Shown: one piece after another, positions 52,676 through 63,869 of the stretch | How positions within the stretch are numbered: position 1 is the first letter of the stretch | How the letters are laid out: each line of letters opens with the position of its first letter | Assembly: GCA_016584305.1 (NCBI GenBank) | Contig: JACEEZ010017909.1 | Coordinates: 22,501 to 86,500, forward strand | From: Chionoecetes opilio | Lineage: Eukaryota; Arthropoda; Malacostraca; Decapoda; Majidae | Direction of reading: 5' to 3' | DNA length: 64,000 bases | The notes under the pieces: generated by a model | What the model saw: the letters and a program-made list of their open reading frames with translations, nothing else | What the model was told of the DNA's origin: nothing | Databases searched by the model: none | Program-made: the position numbers and the translations under genes

Positions 52676-55600
52676 TTAGACTCGAGGTCGTAAATTATAG
52701 CCGTGCATGGCGTTAGTGGTGATTGGGTTAGTGGAAGTGCTTGGAGGTAGGTAAGCACAATCAGCAAAGGCCGGGTCCCGTTGGGCTTTGGTCTTCTTCA
52801 ACCTATCACTATGAATTATTTGGACAGTTTGAAGAAGGGGATCCAATACTTCAAACTTATTGCCATGCTTCTCACCAACAACAAGGCGCGGGCCCAAGAA
52901 TTTCGGCGCCAACTTGGAATTCCTACTTGGACTTTGAACCATTACGGTATCCCCTTTTCTTATTGTTATAGGAACCGCACGCTTATGTTGTTGTGCCATC
53001 ATCTCGGCACGAGAAGCTTGTAGCCTTTCCTTGACCTTTTTGTGTATATTAGTAAAGACATGCAAATGCTGATCCAGATAGCTATCTATGTTATACACAG
53101 GTTTAGTGGGCTTGGCCAATAGGTCATATGGCATCCGTTTATCCGCACCATAAAGTATGTAGTTAGGAGATTTGCCCGTGGACTCGCAAACTGAACTATT
53201 AATGCAAGCCGTCACGTAGGGTAACCAATCTTCCCAATCGTCGTGCAAACTGTTTACAACAGGTCTCAACGCGTCCAGGATCTTCCTGTTAACGCGCTCC
53301 GCCAGCCCATTCGAGCTTGGATGGTATGCGACCGTGAAAGTCTGCTTAATATTGTACACTGTACAAATCTCCATAAGCAATGCATTACGGAACTCTGCGC
53401 CATTATCACTGAGCAATACTCTTGGTGTGAAATAAGGGCAGAAAAGATGACTTATTAATGCATGAGCTACAGTCGCAGCCGTTTTATTCTTCACCGGTGC
53501 AAGGACTACAAACCTTGAAAAGTGATCTACACACACCAGAAGGTATTGTGAGCCGTGATGACTCTTGGGTAACTGTAGAAGATCTATTGCAACTACGTCC
53601 CATGGTTGCTCAGGTGATGGGTATTCTAATATAGGAGCGGGTCCTGGAGTCGTCCCTTTGTTTTGGGCACAAGAAACACACCTGGCAACATATTCTTCAA
53701 TGTCCACACGCATCGTGGGCCAAAAATACACACGCCTCGCGGCTGCTAGGGTACGATTACGTCCCGGATGTCCAGCCATGGGCACATCGTGCACAATTTT
53801 GAGTACCGTCGGAACAAAAACGTCAGGTATAACAAATTGTTCCACTGGGTCTCTTTTCTGTGGCCAATGTCGGCACAGTACCTTGTCATTCGACAGGAAA
53901 AATTGTGAGTAATTCACCGATAATGCTGGTAAGGAGGTCTCATCGCCCGACTCTAAGGCATAGATGACCTTCCCCCACATTTCAAGTTTACGTTGTTCGA
54001 CGCCCAATTCATAGAGTGAAAAATTTGGCACGGGATTTTCCCCCGTGACCGCACCCACCACCGGAACGTTTCGCGATAACGCGTCCGCTACCACATTTGC
54101 ACGTCCGGGCAAATATTTGAAGGTTGGGTTAAACTCTTGGATCGTCAGATACCATCGTGCAAGCCTACCGGATAAATTCTTACCCTTGAATAACTCAGTA
54201 ACGGCTGCATGGTCGGTATAGACAGTTATTGGATAGCCAAAGATAACGTCTTTAAAATGTTTGAGAGCCCAAATTACTCCGAGGGTCTCTTGAAGTGTAA
54301 CGGAATAATTTACTTCCGCCGGGATAAGAACTCTGCTCGCATACGCGATTACACGGTTCTTCCCTCTTTCGTCTTTTTGCATCAGTACTGCCCCAAGTCC
54401 CTTAGCCGAAGCGTCTGTACATAGCTCAAATGGAGCTGTAAAATCTGGGAATGCCAAGACAGGAGCGTTCACGAGTGTAAGTTTTAACTCTTCGAAGCTT
54501 TGTTCCTGAGGAGCATCCCAGTGAAATGAGACATCTTTTCTTAACAGCTGGTTTAGGGGAGATGCCTTTCTGGCGAAATCTTTGATAAAGGGGCGGTAAA
54601 AGCCGGCTAGTCCCAAAAAGGATCTAACATTCTCAACACTCTGGAGTTGAGGAAAGTTTTTGACGGCCAATACCTTATCGTCCATGGTGTGGAGTCCCTC
54701 CCGGTCGACAGTATGGCCTAAGAAGCTAATCTTAGCTTTCAAAAATTCACACTTGGTGAACTTGGTTTTGAGACCAGCTGACAACAGTCGCTGCAAAACT
54801 GATTCCAAAGTTTTAAAGTGAGACTCATGGTCTTTGCTAGCAATTATAATATCGTCCAGGTATGCGAACACGGAGTTCCCTATCATACCGGCAAAAATTG
54901 TATTTATCATTCTCTGAAAAGTAAGCGGCGCGGATTTCAAGCCAAACGGCATCCGAAGCCATTCGTAGTGACCTCTCGGCGTACTGAACGCCGTAACCTC
55001 TCTAGAGGATTCTGCCATGGGTACCTGCCAGTACCCCGACAAAAGGTCCAAACTACTGAAAATTGTATTACCCGGTCCTAACGACATGAGCAGATCTTTT
55101 AGGACTGGTAATAGATACCTGTCTTCTTCTGAGACCTGATTCACTCGCCGAAAGTCAATAACTGGGCGAAAAGTTCCATCCTTTTTCGGGACAAGGAACA
55201 AAGGACTGTTCCAGGGGGAGCAGGAGTGTTGAATAACTCCTTGCTCTAACATTTCCTCTACATGTGTTTCTACCACAGCCCGTTGGCTATGAGGTAGCCT
55301 GTAAGCAGGTATGTAGACAGGTTTTGTCCCTGGACTGAGTTTAATGTGATGCTCCGTTGTATCGGTAGCACCAAGAGCTTCACTGGGGAGTGTTATGACA
55401 TCTTGGTACTGACCCAAGAGTTCCAAGAGCGAGTGCTTTAACTCCGGGTAGTCCACGACGTTGACAAGCGAACTGAGGGTTGGCACCAGACTCTGCTCGA
55501 TGTCAACGGCGGACTTCTGCACCGTAGCAACACAAGCAGTAGGTAACTCCAATGGCTCAGGTACCACCTTTCGATCATACACCAACCCTTTCCCAAGGAA

Positions 55601-55855
55601 AACTCCATGTTTAACTGGCACTGGTCCACCCGTGGTGTTAACAACCAATGCTGATGTGACATGTCCTGCGCCGACAGTGCTAGGTGTCGCCTCTACGGCC
55701 AATCGTTTTACTTTACTGGGGCCATCGAGACATACTTCACTGTCTATAGGTGCATCAGGAACCGCCACTGGAACACGTATCGCCATGCGATCGGGGATGT
55801 CGTGGTCACCGATAATCGTGGCCTTCACAACTTTCCAACCCGCTGTAAGATTCAC
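52676..55855 (-). CDS. pol: Gypsy 2 pol: reverse transcriptase, RNase H, integrase
   Basis: Intact 1,059-codon frame; the listed start is the first start-like codon (GTG), and the frame is open further upstream (GPPTGVVPSIHV), as expected of a Pol made by frameshift from gag-pro. RT spans about residues 175-380 with the catalytic AYLDDIIIAS (Asp at 333-335). RNase H begins near FELCTDASAKGLG (Asp 481). The integrase zinc finger has H689, H695, C726 and C729; the catalytic triad is D758, D817 (LLSDNGAEF) and E853 (SSNGLAERVN). The end has the GPY/F-like KLAPKFLGPRLVVGE. Domain order RT-RH-IN identifies Ty3/gypsy. Copies the element's RNA and inserts the DNA into the genome. Confidence 0.93.
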   Translation of the reverse strand: MNLTAGWKVVKATIIGDHDIPDRMAIRVPVAVPDAPIDSEVCLDGPSKVKRLAVEATPSTVGAGHVTSALVVNTTGGPVPVKHGVFLGKGLVYDRKVVPEPLELPTACVATVQKSAVDIEQSLVPTLSSLVNVVDYPELKHSLLELLGQYQDVITLPSEALGATDTTEHHIKLSPGTKPVYIPAYRLPHSQRAVVETHVEEMLEQGVIQHSCSPWNSPLFLVPKKDGTFRPVIDFRRVNQVSEEDRYLLPVLKDLLMSLGPGNTIFSSLDLLSGYWQVPMAESSREVTAFSTPRGHYEWLRMPFGLKSAPLTFQRMINTIFAGMIGNSVFAYLDDIIIASKDHESHFKTLESVLQRLLSAGLKTKFTKCEFLKAKISFLGHTVDREGLHTMDDKVLAVKNFPQLQSVENVRSFLGLAGFYRPFIKDFARKASPLNQLLRKDVSFHWDAPQEQSFEELKLTLVNAPVLAFPDFTAPFELCTDASAKGLGAVLMQKDERGKNRVIAYASRVLIPAEVNYSVTLQETLGVIWALKHFKDVIFGYPITVYTDHAAVTELFKGKNLSGRLARWYLTIQEFNPTFKYLPGRANVVADALSRNVPVVGAVTGENPVPNFSLYELGVEQRKLEMWGKVIYALESGDETSLPALSVNYSQFFLSNDKVLCRHWPQKRDPVEQFVIPDVFVPTVLKIVHDVPMAGHPGRNRTLAAARRVYFWPTMRVDIEEYVARCVSCAQNKGTTPGPAPILEYPSPEQPWDVVAIDLLQLPKSHHGSQYLLVCVDHFSRFVVLAPVKNKTAATVAHALISHLFCPYFTPRVLLSDNGAEFRNALLMEICTVYNIKQTFTVAYHPSSNGLAERVNRKILDALRPVVNSLHDDWEDWLPYVTACINSSVCESTGKSPNYILYGADKRMPYDLLAKPTKPVYNIDSYLDQHLHVFTNIHKKVKERLQASRAEMMAQQHKRAVPITIRKGDTVMVQSPSRNSKLAPKFLGPRLVVGEKHGNKFEVLDPLLQTVQIIHSDRLKKTKAQRDPAFADCAYLPPSTSTNPITTNAMHGYNLRPRV

Positions 55856-55907
55856 GCGAGCGTTAGAGACATGAATTGAGGGAACTACACCAGTCGGTGG
55901 CCCTCGC

Positions 55908-56396
55908 TTATCGCCTCTCTTCCCTCTGAGTGATTTGACATTTAGGGGAGTCAGAGACAGGAGAATCCATCGCCTTTAACTGCTTCCCTTTAAATGTTAT
56001 TAAATTTAAGTTGGGATCTATCCCAATTCGATTAGACTTCATCGTAGCTAAACCCAACAGCCCGTCTACAGGGAGCTGAAAGTTGGATGCTACATAGAAC
56101 TCCATATGAACCGGAGGAACCCTTTTGTTCAATGTAATAGGTAAGATCACTGTTCCCTTTATTTTTAAAGATGAACCTGTGACCCCCTTCACATTCAAAT
56201 AACTCTGGCGTAACGGCCACCGGCCACCACGTGCACTCCTCTTTAGAGCCTGATACGACTCTTCACAGAGTACATTTACAGTAGCTCCAGTGTCCACAGC
56301 CAGGGAAAGGTTTTGATGGCTTACCTTCGTGGGTATTGCCATGATGTTTGTTTGTTGGCAGGCAGCCATTATATTGTGGTAAATCGACAAATCCAC
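55908..56396 (-). CDS. Gypsy 2 protease region
   Basis: Contains the aspartic protease active site LAVDTGATVNVL and a partner strand VDGLLGLATM, as in retroviral-type dimeric proteases that cleave Gag-Pol. Ends QREERR-stop, with pol open in another frame at that point, so a frameshift (programmed or a defect) is needed to reach pol. Confidence 0.82.
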   Translation of the reverse strand: MDLSIYHNIMAACQQTNIMAIPTKVSHQNLSLAVDTGATVNVLCEESYQALKRSARGGRWPLRQSYLNVKGVTGSSLKIKGTVILPITLNKRVPPVHMEFYVASNFQLPVDGLLGLATMKSNRIGIDPNLNLITFKGKQLKAMDSPVSDSPKCQITQREERR

Positions 56397-56651
56397 CGTG
56401 CCTGCGCGAGGAAAATCTCCCTCGCTTTTGTGTCGAGTTAACCTGGATGGTGCGACGAGGCTCGCCTGTCTTCCCCCGACGACTTACCTCTCCCAGCAGC
56501 CCACTTATACTCATAGTTTTCACGAGCATCTAATATCTGGTAGCAATGGTCGGTATCGTGAGTACCCGTACCGTGGATCGCGCAGTGGTAGGAGGCCCTA
56601 CTTATTCTGTGCTTTTGCTGCTGTCCCCTCCCCCGGAAGGAAAAGGAAGAT

Positions 56652-57639
56652 TTAAACCTGGTTGAATCCCTTCAATGGCTTCAAATGGGTTTTAATCCCT
56701 TCAGAGCCGTGGGTGGCGTTTGTATTTTGATTATCACCCAGTGGTGATGCCTTTCGCTGTTCTGCTCTCTTGCGGAGGCATCTCTTTTCTATATGTCCCA
56801 CCTTGTTGCAATAGGAACAAATGACTACCTCTTTCGCAGCTGCCCCTGCATAAGAAGGTTGGGAGGGGTTATCGTCCGGTGTTGGAACAGGAGTATTTAC
56901 TCCTGCAACGGTGGCTGTGAAAGCCGTAGAGTGTACTGTCTCCATAAGCTTGCCGTCTAAGGCCGTTATGAAATCCACTAACTCGTCCTTAGGACTGAAG
57001 GGCAAAGCAAGAGCTGCACGACGCACCTTCCCCTGGACATGTAGCATATAGAACAAAAGTTCCAGAAATTTGGACATATTATCCATACTAATTTCTGTTG
57101 CAGTACACCAATTTGCTTCCGTTAGAATTTTGATGCACCCCTCCGTTAACGTATTGGCCGCGATAGACCCATCCCATACAGTTTGCGACGCCAAATTCGT
57201 TATTATTGAATCAGTTACATGACTTACCTGTTTCACTACGGTGGTTGCTGCCCCACCACTGAAAACTCAGGAAATTCTCCCTGAATTTGTCATAATTTTG
57301 TCCTATCTTCCGGGCAGAAAGTGCCGTGCTTTGCATTAATTTTTGAGCTCTCGAACCAGGTTGCAGTCGAGAACGAATGAAAGCAATTTTGTCTGCTGGC
57401 CTGCAAACGTCTGAGTTACTCATTACATCCTCACATAGAGTGAGAAATTGATAAGCGCTAAAACCTTCCTCTTCTCCACTAAATGGTCGCACGGATGCCT
57501 CTGTGGGTAAAACCTTAAATGAAGTAGGAAATGCAAGTCCAGCATTGGCCTGCCCAACCTGTGATAAACCCGCCATTTGAGGATTTAGGGTTGATGTTAT
57601 AGGAGTAATGTTAGCAAGAGTAGTATTAGTACTAGCAGC

Positions 57640-57670
<31 letters not shown>

Positions 57671-57792
57671 TCAGTACTAGTACTAGTAGCAGTCATCATG
57701 AAATATTGTTTACCGCTCCTCAAGGTAAGATTATTCAAGTCTGAGGTTAAATTATCTACGTTTTCTGCTAACTTTTCCTTAGCGTTTGGCAT
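56652..57792 (-). CDS. gag: Gypsy 2 gag, with one apparent frameshift
   Basis: Starts MPNAKEKLAENVDNL at 57,792; a run of Thr codons (TAC/AGT microsatellite at about 57,640-57,670); capsid-like part with VRPFSGEEEGFSAYQFLTL. The frame breaks near 57,260 in FLSF(Q/S)GG and resumes with KQVSHVTDSIITNL, ending with one CCHC zinc knuckle (CSYCNKVGHIEKRC). Packages element RNA. The break may be a sequencing indel since pol is intact. Confidence 0.78.
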
Positions 57793-58693
57793 TAATTATA
57801 TGAGACTATAACGTAGTTATAATTAATTAATTATATACGCAAAACGTCTCCATTTGCTATTTCCAAAAAGAGCATTCTATATTGAGAAATAAATTCTAAG
57901 GAAATTTCCTGCCATTGATGACAAGTTATTGTTTATTAACGTCCCCGCTAAAAAGTACCGTTTTCTTTTTTTCCCGCAAGGAAGTCTCCCTACATAGAAA
58001 AGAAAATGGGCTAAGGGGTGACTATCTTACATTGATAAGATTTCCTATCACGAGATGAAATCTTACTTAATATCTCATGTCTGTGTAATTAAATAATAAC
58101 GTGTAAATGTAGTGTTTTTAGCTAAATGCTTGTAACTACTTAACGTAATTGTTGATTGTAGACTGCTCACTCGAAGTTCTGGGCCGGTAGGGGAAGTCTC
58201 CTCTCCAGCACCTCGTCGAGCGGCTCCTCTTGTTTGCTGCTTGTCCGTCTTCGGTGAATAAGTTAGATGAATGACTGAGTAACCTTTAATTCCTCTAGGA
58301 GCACTAGTCGCAGGAAAGTAGTTCTCAATTAAACACTCATTAACTTATGTCCATTACACCATCGTTTCTCTCTTCTCGAAACAGGCGAAATCGGATTATT
58401 TGTTGCGAGTTTCACCATAAGTTTCAGGTGGGCTTTCGTTGTTCTTAACGGATCGCTCACTCGCCCCGGCTGTTGCGCGGTTCAAAAGTTTCGTTTTTTT
58501 TTTTTTTGCAAAAAGTTTCGTTTTTTTTTTCTTCAAAAAGTTTCGTTTTTTATTTCAAAAAGTTTCGTTTTTTTGTTTCAAAAAGTTTCATCTCCTCTCA
58601 CATTTCACTATTTCCAACACAGTTTCAGAGATTGTAATAATTTTTTTTTTTTAGCATTGATCAGTATTCGTGCCACACGCTATCACCACTTTA

Positions 58694-59399
58694 TGTTCTG
58701 GATTTTTCCCTTTACGCGAATAATATTCACACAGGTAGACTCACCTTGTTTGTTAGATGATAGTCAAATGTCCAGTAACACATGTTTCAATCAATCTGTT
58801 TCGTGGGGAATATTAGTGGTTTCGTGAGGATGTAGAGAGACACTTTGGGCTTTTGGCAGTTCGTATAATTTCAGTTAAAACTATACACTTCGGCGAAAAT
58901 ACGTAAGACAGGAGTCCCAGTCTAACACTCCGCCATGTACCTTGGTTCTTGCCCTTCTCTCGAGCCTCCCGGAGGCAGCGACACACCTCGCCGATGCCTC
59001 CCTCGAGCTGGTTGATAATTACTCGTTTATCCTAAGACATTTTACATCTGCTCCCTTCACTCACTTTATTAGCATGGAGCAAATAATGTTTCTACTAGTA
59101 AACAAGCATTTTATATTACTACTCTCTATAAATATCTACCATGTTACCATATATATATGGTGTGCTTTATAGCTACATGACATCTCTTAAAAATCTACTA
59201 GGTGTGGTGACTCCGGCACAGGGAAAGAGAGGGGACAGAGGCCTCTTTGTAAGCCCTCGCGACAAATGCTGAGTCGACAAACCATGGAGACTGGGGGGGG
59301 GGGCCCCAAGTGCCACACCAGTGTCACACCAAACCTTTCACACTGTTCTTATATTCCTTCATTCGTTTCTACCCTACTAATGCCTATAATGCCTTAACA
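58694..59399 (-). repeat. Gypsy 2, 5' LTR
   Basis: 706 bp. A few bases inside it, in element orientation, lies TGGTGATAGCG, the probable primer-binding region. Confidence 0.92.
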
Positions 59400-59403
59400 C
59401 TAT

Positions 59404-60505
59404 AACGTTAAGTTCTTTTCCTCTTCCATCAGTTTCGCACTTTTTCTATAACTCTTCCCCTTCATTATATTATGCATTGCCATAGTGCCATATGACCTCT
59501 GATGTCTGGCACATTTTCCCCATTTTTGCATTAAATCAATCAATCTTTCCCTTCCCCCCTCGCTCTCTCTCTCTCTCTGGAACTCTAAAATAGGAGAGCA
59601 GAAATATAAAGTTGCTTTTGCAGTAGCCTAACTATAACTAGTTTAATGTTGTGGTTCGTTTTTTACTGTTACATAAATAAGTTCATTGAGCTTCTTTTGA
59701 CCAGTCATATTCGCATTCTGCATGTTAATCCAAAAAAGGACGCCATAAAATCCGCCCATCACACCTCTTCCCCGCGGGATGTTTTAACCACCAACATTGC
59801 TGTCAATTTATCACTCGCTGATAAGTCTTTCCCTCTGTAAAAAACCGTTCGCCCCCTACTGCGTATAGCCTACCTTCCCCCTCATCTCCCTTTCTCTCTC
59901 TCTCTCTCTCCTTCTCTCTCTCTTTTCCCCCTTCTCTCTCTCCCCTTATACCCCCCCCGCCGCTGCTCGCCGTCACTCTAAACACAGTTTCATACTACCC
60001 TTTAATTTAAAAGGTTCCAAAAAATCTGATTTAAAAAATTTGCTCTTATTAAAAAAAAAATCTTTTCTTCTGGTAATCAAAACTGGGACATCGGTCTAAA
60101 AAACATAATAAAAAAAAGGGAAACTACAAAGGGCCTGGACCTACACGGGGTAGTTCCTGTCTCACTCGGTTTATCACTTACTGTTTTTGGTTTTTCCTCT
60201 TTTTTTTTCTCGCCTCATTTGCGTCTTGTAACCTTTCTCCATTACTTTTCTAATTTCGGATTTAAATTAGGCCTTCCCTTAAAAGACGAGCCTTCGAGGC
60301 ACCCCAGTCGTGATTTGCCCTAGTCTTGGCAGCACTGCCTCGTGGTCTTTCTCGCCGACACCGCGACGCGTGTGGCAGTTTTCTTGAAATGTCTTCCACC
60401 TGATGGTCGGCCAACCCTTTTGATGAGACTTTGATCTTCCTCCTCCTTCGTCCCCTTCGTTACAGCGCTACAGCATACGCTGTAACCGAAAACCCCCCTC
60501 CCCCC

Positions 60506-60547
<42 letters not shown>

Positions 60548-61500
60548 GACCATTTTAGGAGCTTTTGAAACCATTTTAAAGCTATTTGGGAAATTTTAAT
60601 TTATTTGCGAAGAAGTTTGGTCCCCTTCACGTGGCCCAAGTGGAAGTAGCCCCACGGCACTGTGCCAGGGTGCCACCCCCTACTAATCCCGTAGCTACCC
60701 ACTGCCAGTACATATAAAAACATTTTACTCAAAGAAAACATATTAAAATTTTTTTTATTTTTCCTTCCTCTCTCTCTCTCTCTCTCCTCCTCCCTTCTCT
60801 CTCTCCCCTCTCTTCTCTCTCTCATGCATTACCGATGTACCTACTGATATTACCGCAAGCTGCCAGCAGGGTTTTGGGCTATGATATGATGAAATTTAAC
60901 AAAAAAGCACTTATCAAAGGAAGAAAATGAAACACACACACACACACACACACAACAAAACACCATGGTGCCTGCTGGCTCGGGGATTGGGCGGCGGGGC
61001 CCCAAAGCGGGGGTCGGGGGGGCGTTCAATCAAGGCCACCGAGTCATCTCGGGGGCCTTTTTAAAACCCCCCTTGCCATGCCGCGCCGCTTCCGGGGGGT
61101 TTTCACTGAAAAATGTGGGGGGTTAGTCCCCTTGAGCAAAGGAATGAGTGTGTGGGGTTGCGAGTCCCCCTTACCCGGATCGGTTACGCCTTGGCTACAT
61201 CAGACCTGTGGCAGGTCGCGGGATTCGGACGCGCCACACTTCTCCTCTGCTCCTGTTGACCCCCCCAAACAGAAACTCGGGGAGCTTACTCCCTGCATGC
61301 CGGAGTCGTGGCTTTGCTGCCTCTGGGTCGACCACGGGTGGACATCTGTGGCAATCGCCAGCTCAAGAAAATTTTGGGATGGGTTCTTCCCCGCCCCACG
61401 TTTTGGGGGCTGCAAATTTTTCAATGTTTTAATTTTATCAACAAAGATTTTTTTGTCTTCATGTGCCCTGGTCGACCCTTGGCGAAAAAATTTTATCAAA
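59404..61500. other. Pyrimidine-rich low-complexity region, no gene seen
   Basis: TC/CT tracts at about 59,560-59,580, 59,890-59,945 and 60,765-60,825, a T run of about 32 at 60,510-60,542 and a CA tract near 60,933-60,953. Homopolymer runs are unusually frequent here and further right. Confidence 0.6.
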
Positions 61501-62589
61501 ACAAATTCATGCTCGCTGTAACTTGCTGGAATAGGGACACGTCTGTTACAAAAAAAAAATTTACCGACTTAAATTTATTATATAACTTCATTCTTTTCTT
61601 TTTTTAATAGCAGTCGAAATGATCTAAACTACTACTTAGCGGTAAAGTTAAGGGCTTAATGCTGTATTTAAAAAAAAAATCATCATGGAAACAACCAATT
61701 TATATAACGAGAGCATAAAGTAACACAGAAAACGAAGGACACAGTCCCCTACCCCCCCATGGAGGTTTTTCCCGATAAATGTACTAACGGTACCGTCCCT
61801 TTTCCGGGGTTAATGAGGGGAAACCCCGGTACCCCTGAGCACCTCCAGCTACCCCTTTCCCGCAGTGGGCCTTAGCCCCGGCAGGAGGGGGACGTGCGCC
61901 TCTGCTCGCTACAAATAAGGTGACAAGTGTGGTGATCGTTTGACAAAACAGTCCTCATAAGTATGATTTTTTAATTAGTTCCCGGTCTGGAGTGAAATAA
62001 ATTTCTGCAAGTGCACAGTGATCGTTGTACGAAATCTGTGGCGGGGTTCAATATCTTACAGTGGAAGTTTTGATGGCTTTTGTTTTTTCGGATAAGCTAC
62101 CCTGGGAACATATTCTCCTAGGGGCGTAATGTCGCCAGGCGCCCTTTTTACAATTTTCACCACTTTTAACACCACTACAGACTTGTGTGTGCCCCAAAAA
62201 GGGGATGCCCGTAGTTTGTTTGTACCGTCTTGTGACTTGTAAGTTAAAGTCTGTAGTGTGAATTCGCCTGGGACATTATGCACCGTGGGGGACTACGTGT
62301 TTTTGACTGTATAAAGGTTTTTTAAAAGGGGGTAGTTATCGGGAGTGTTCAATGTGTTATATAACCTTCATGACAAAAATAAGTTTTTTGGAAAGTTTTA
62401 GTCTTCTTCGGGAACCCTATTTCTTTAAAGTGACTTTTTTCAATAAAATATAATCCATACAGACTTTAGTGTGGTGGGGTTTTCATTTTTGATCATTTGG
62501 CTATAGTTGGCTTAGGAAATGTTAAAATAGTTTGGAATAGGTTTGAAGTTAAAACCCCTTTAGATTCAAAGGCAGTGCATTGGCGTTTT

Positions 62590-62775
62590 TTTAAACCCCT
62601 TCCCGCCCACATCTTTTCCCTTTGCTATAAGAATTTTTTTAGACCTAATTACAAATAACTGATTTTACCAATTTAATTGACACGGAACCAAGCGTATCTA
62701 TAATTATTTTTTATATTAACAAAATCTTTAATGGTACCCAGATTAAAATTTAAATTACTTTCTGGGCTTCAAGGA
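62590..62775. mobile_element. TTAA MITE, copy 7
   Basis: Starts TTAAACCCCTTCCCGCCCAC; counterpart of copy 2 within the duplicated upstream region. Confidence 0.55.
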
Positions 62776-63803
62776 GTCCATATATATCATTGCAGTTTTT
62801 GTTAATAGTGCATCTAAAACATCCTGAGTCTAGGGTGTTATGATGTAACCTTTGAGTAGTAATAGTGACTATGATAATACGGTCATGCGTGGATGGGTGA
62901 CCTGGGTTGAAAAAAAATACCTGGGAAATTTTTTTTTTTTTTTAATTACATGCGAGCGTGAAAATGTTTCGGCAGGGCCCAAGCATGTACTTGTGCATTC
63001 AGAAATAAAGGGTTAAATGCCTGGGCAATTTGGGGGTTTTGAAAATAAAAAAAAGCGGTTAAAAAATTTCTAGGAATGCATAAGCGATCTACCGCCCTTA
63101 ATTACTTCAATCTTGGAATTTTACACTTCAATGTTCTGGAATTTTACAGTAACTACCACGTGTAAGTCTCTACGTCAAGCAGCTTACTTATAATTAAGAT
63201 TTCGGTGCGAATGTATATTTAAAAATAGGAATAGAAATTTATGAACTTCGCTTTGACTATAAACTAAATTAAAGTATAAGTAGTCTTATACCAAGCATGA
63301 ATGTATTTTTTTCACCCGTTCAAAGAGTATTTGAATAAATAAAAATATTTAGATCTTTGTCAAGCAAAACTTTTTCGGTAAGAAATTAATTTTATTTGTT
63401 TGGGACCATTAAAAAATGACTTACCTTTTTGTCAATTCTAGTCTCCCTTGTGGCGCATTCATGGCCCCCCTAGAAAATTGTGACACTAGGTACTACCTTC
63501 CTACCAGAAATAGCCTTCCAATTTTTGTGGATTACAATAACATAGGCCCAAGTCTAGCCTAAAAACCTGCAAATTATATTTGGTATTCTTGAAAAAAGAT
63601 ATGTAGCACAAGGCTACACTACCCCCCCCACTCTCCCAGTCACTCGTAAAACTTAACTACCTCTCTCCCATCCTTAAGGCGGTACATAATCTTTAAACGG
63701 CCTTTTTGTATTGGTATGCGAATGACTTTTGTTGTAAGACTTGTTGTATTATGTTTTCAATCCAGGCCTTTTCAGATCCCTTACCACAGTCTCCGCCACC
63801 GCC

Positions 63804-63869
63804 ATGTGCTCGCCTACCTTGGGGCGGCGCCTAGCAGGGCTGTGCCTGCTGCTGGGGGTGCTCACGCTT
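63804..63869 (+). CDS. Exon 1 of a second copy of the EAR/NG-repeat gene (partial, runs off window)
   Basis: ATG in the good context ccgccaccgccATGt, 22 codons encoding the same signal peptide as 6,469-6,534 with no amino-acid change seen, followed by the same GTAAGT donor. The rest lies beyond the window. Could be a paralogue about 57 kb downstream, or the other haplotype joined by the assembler. Confidence 0.7.

Larger units (their letters stand above)
51240..59399 (-). mobile_element. Ty3/gypsy element 2, young, full length
   Basis: LTRs 51,240-51,946 and 58,694-59,399, each TGTTCTGG to CCTTAACA, flanked by the 4-bp duplication CTAT (51,236-51,239; 59,400-59,403). In minus orientation: LTR, gag, protease, pol, LTR; 8.16 kb. 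The LTRs differ at about eight to ten places by eye, so insertion is recent relative to gypsy 1. Confidence 0.92.

Noticed and set aside
61200..61245. Possible tRNA B-box-like sequence
   Set aside because: Only a loose match (gattcgga) without an A box or stem support.
61078..61607. Plus-strand ORFs of 94-147 codons near 61.1-61.6 kb
   Set aside because: No motif, overlapping frames of similar length on both strands, and a region with suspect consensus quality.
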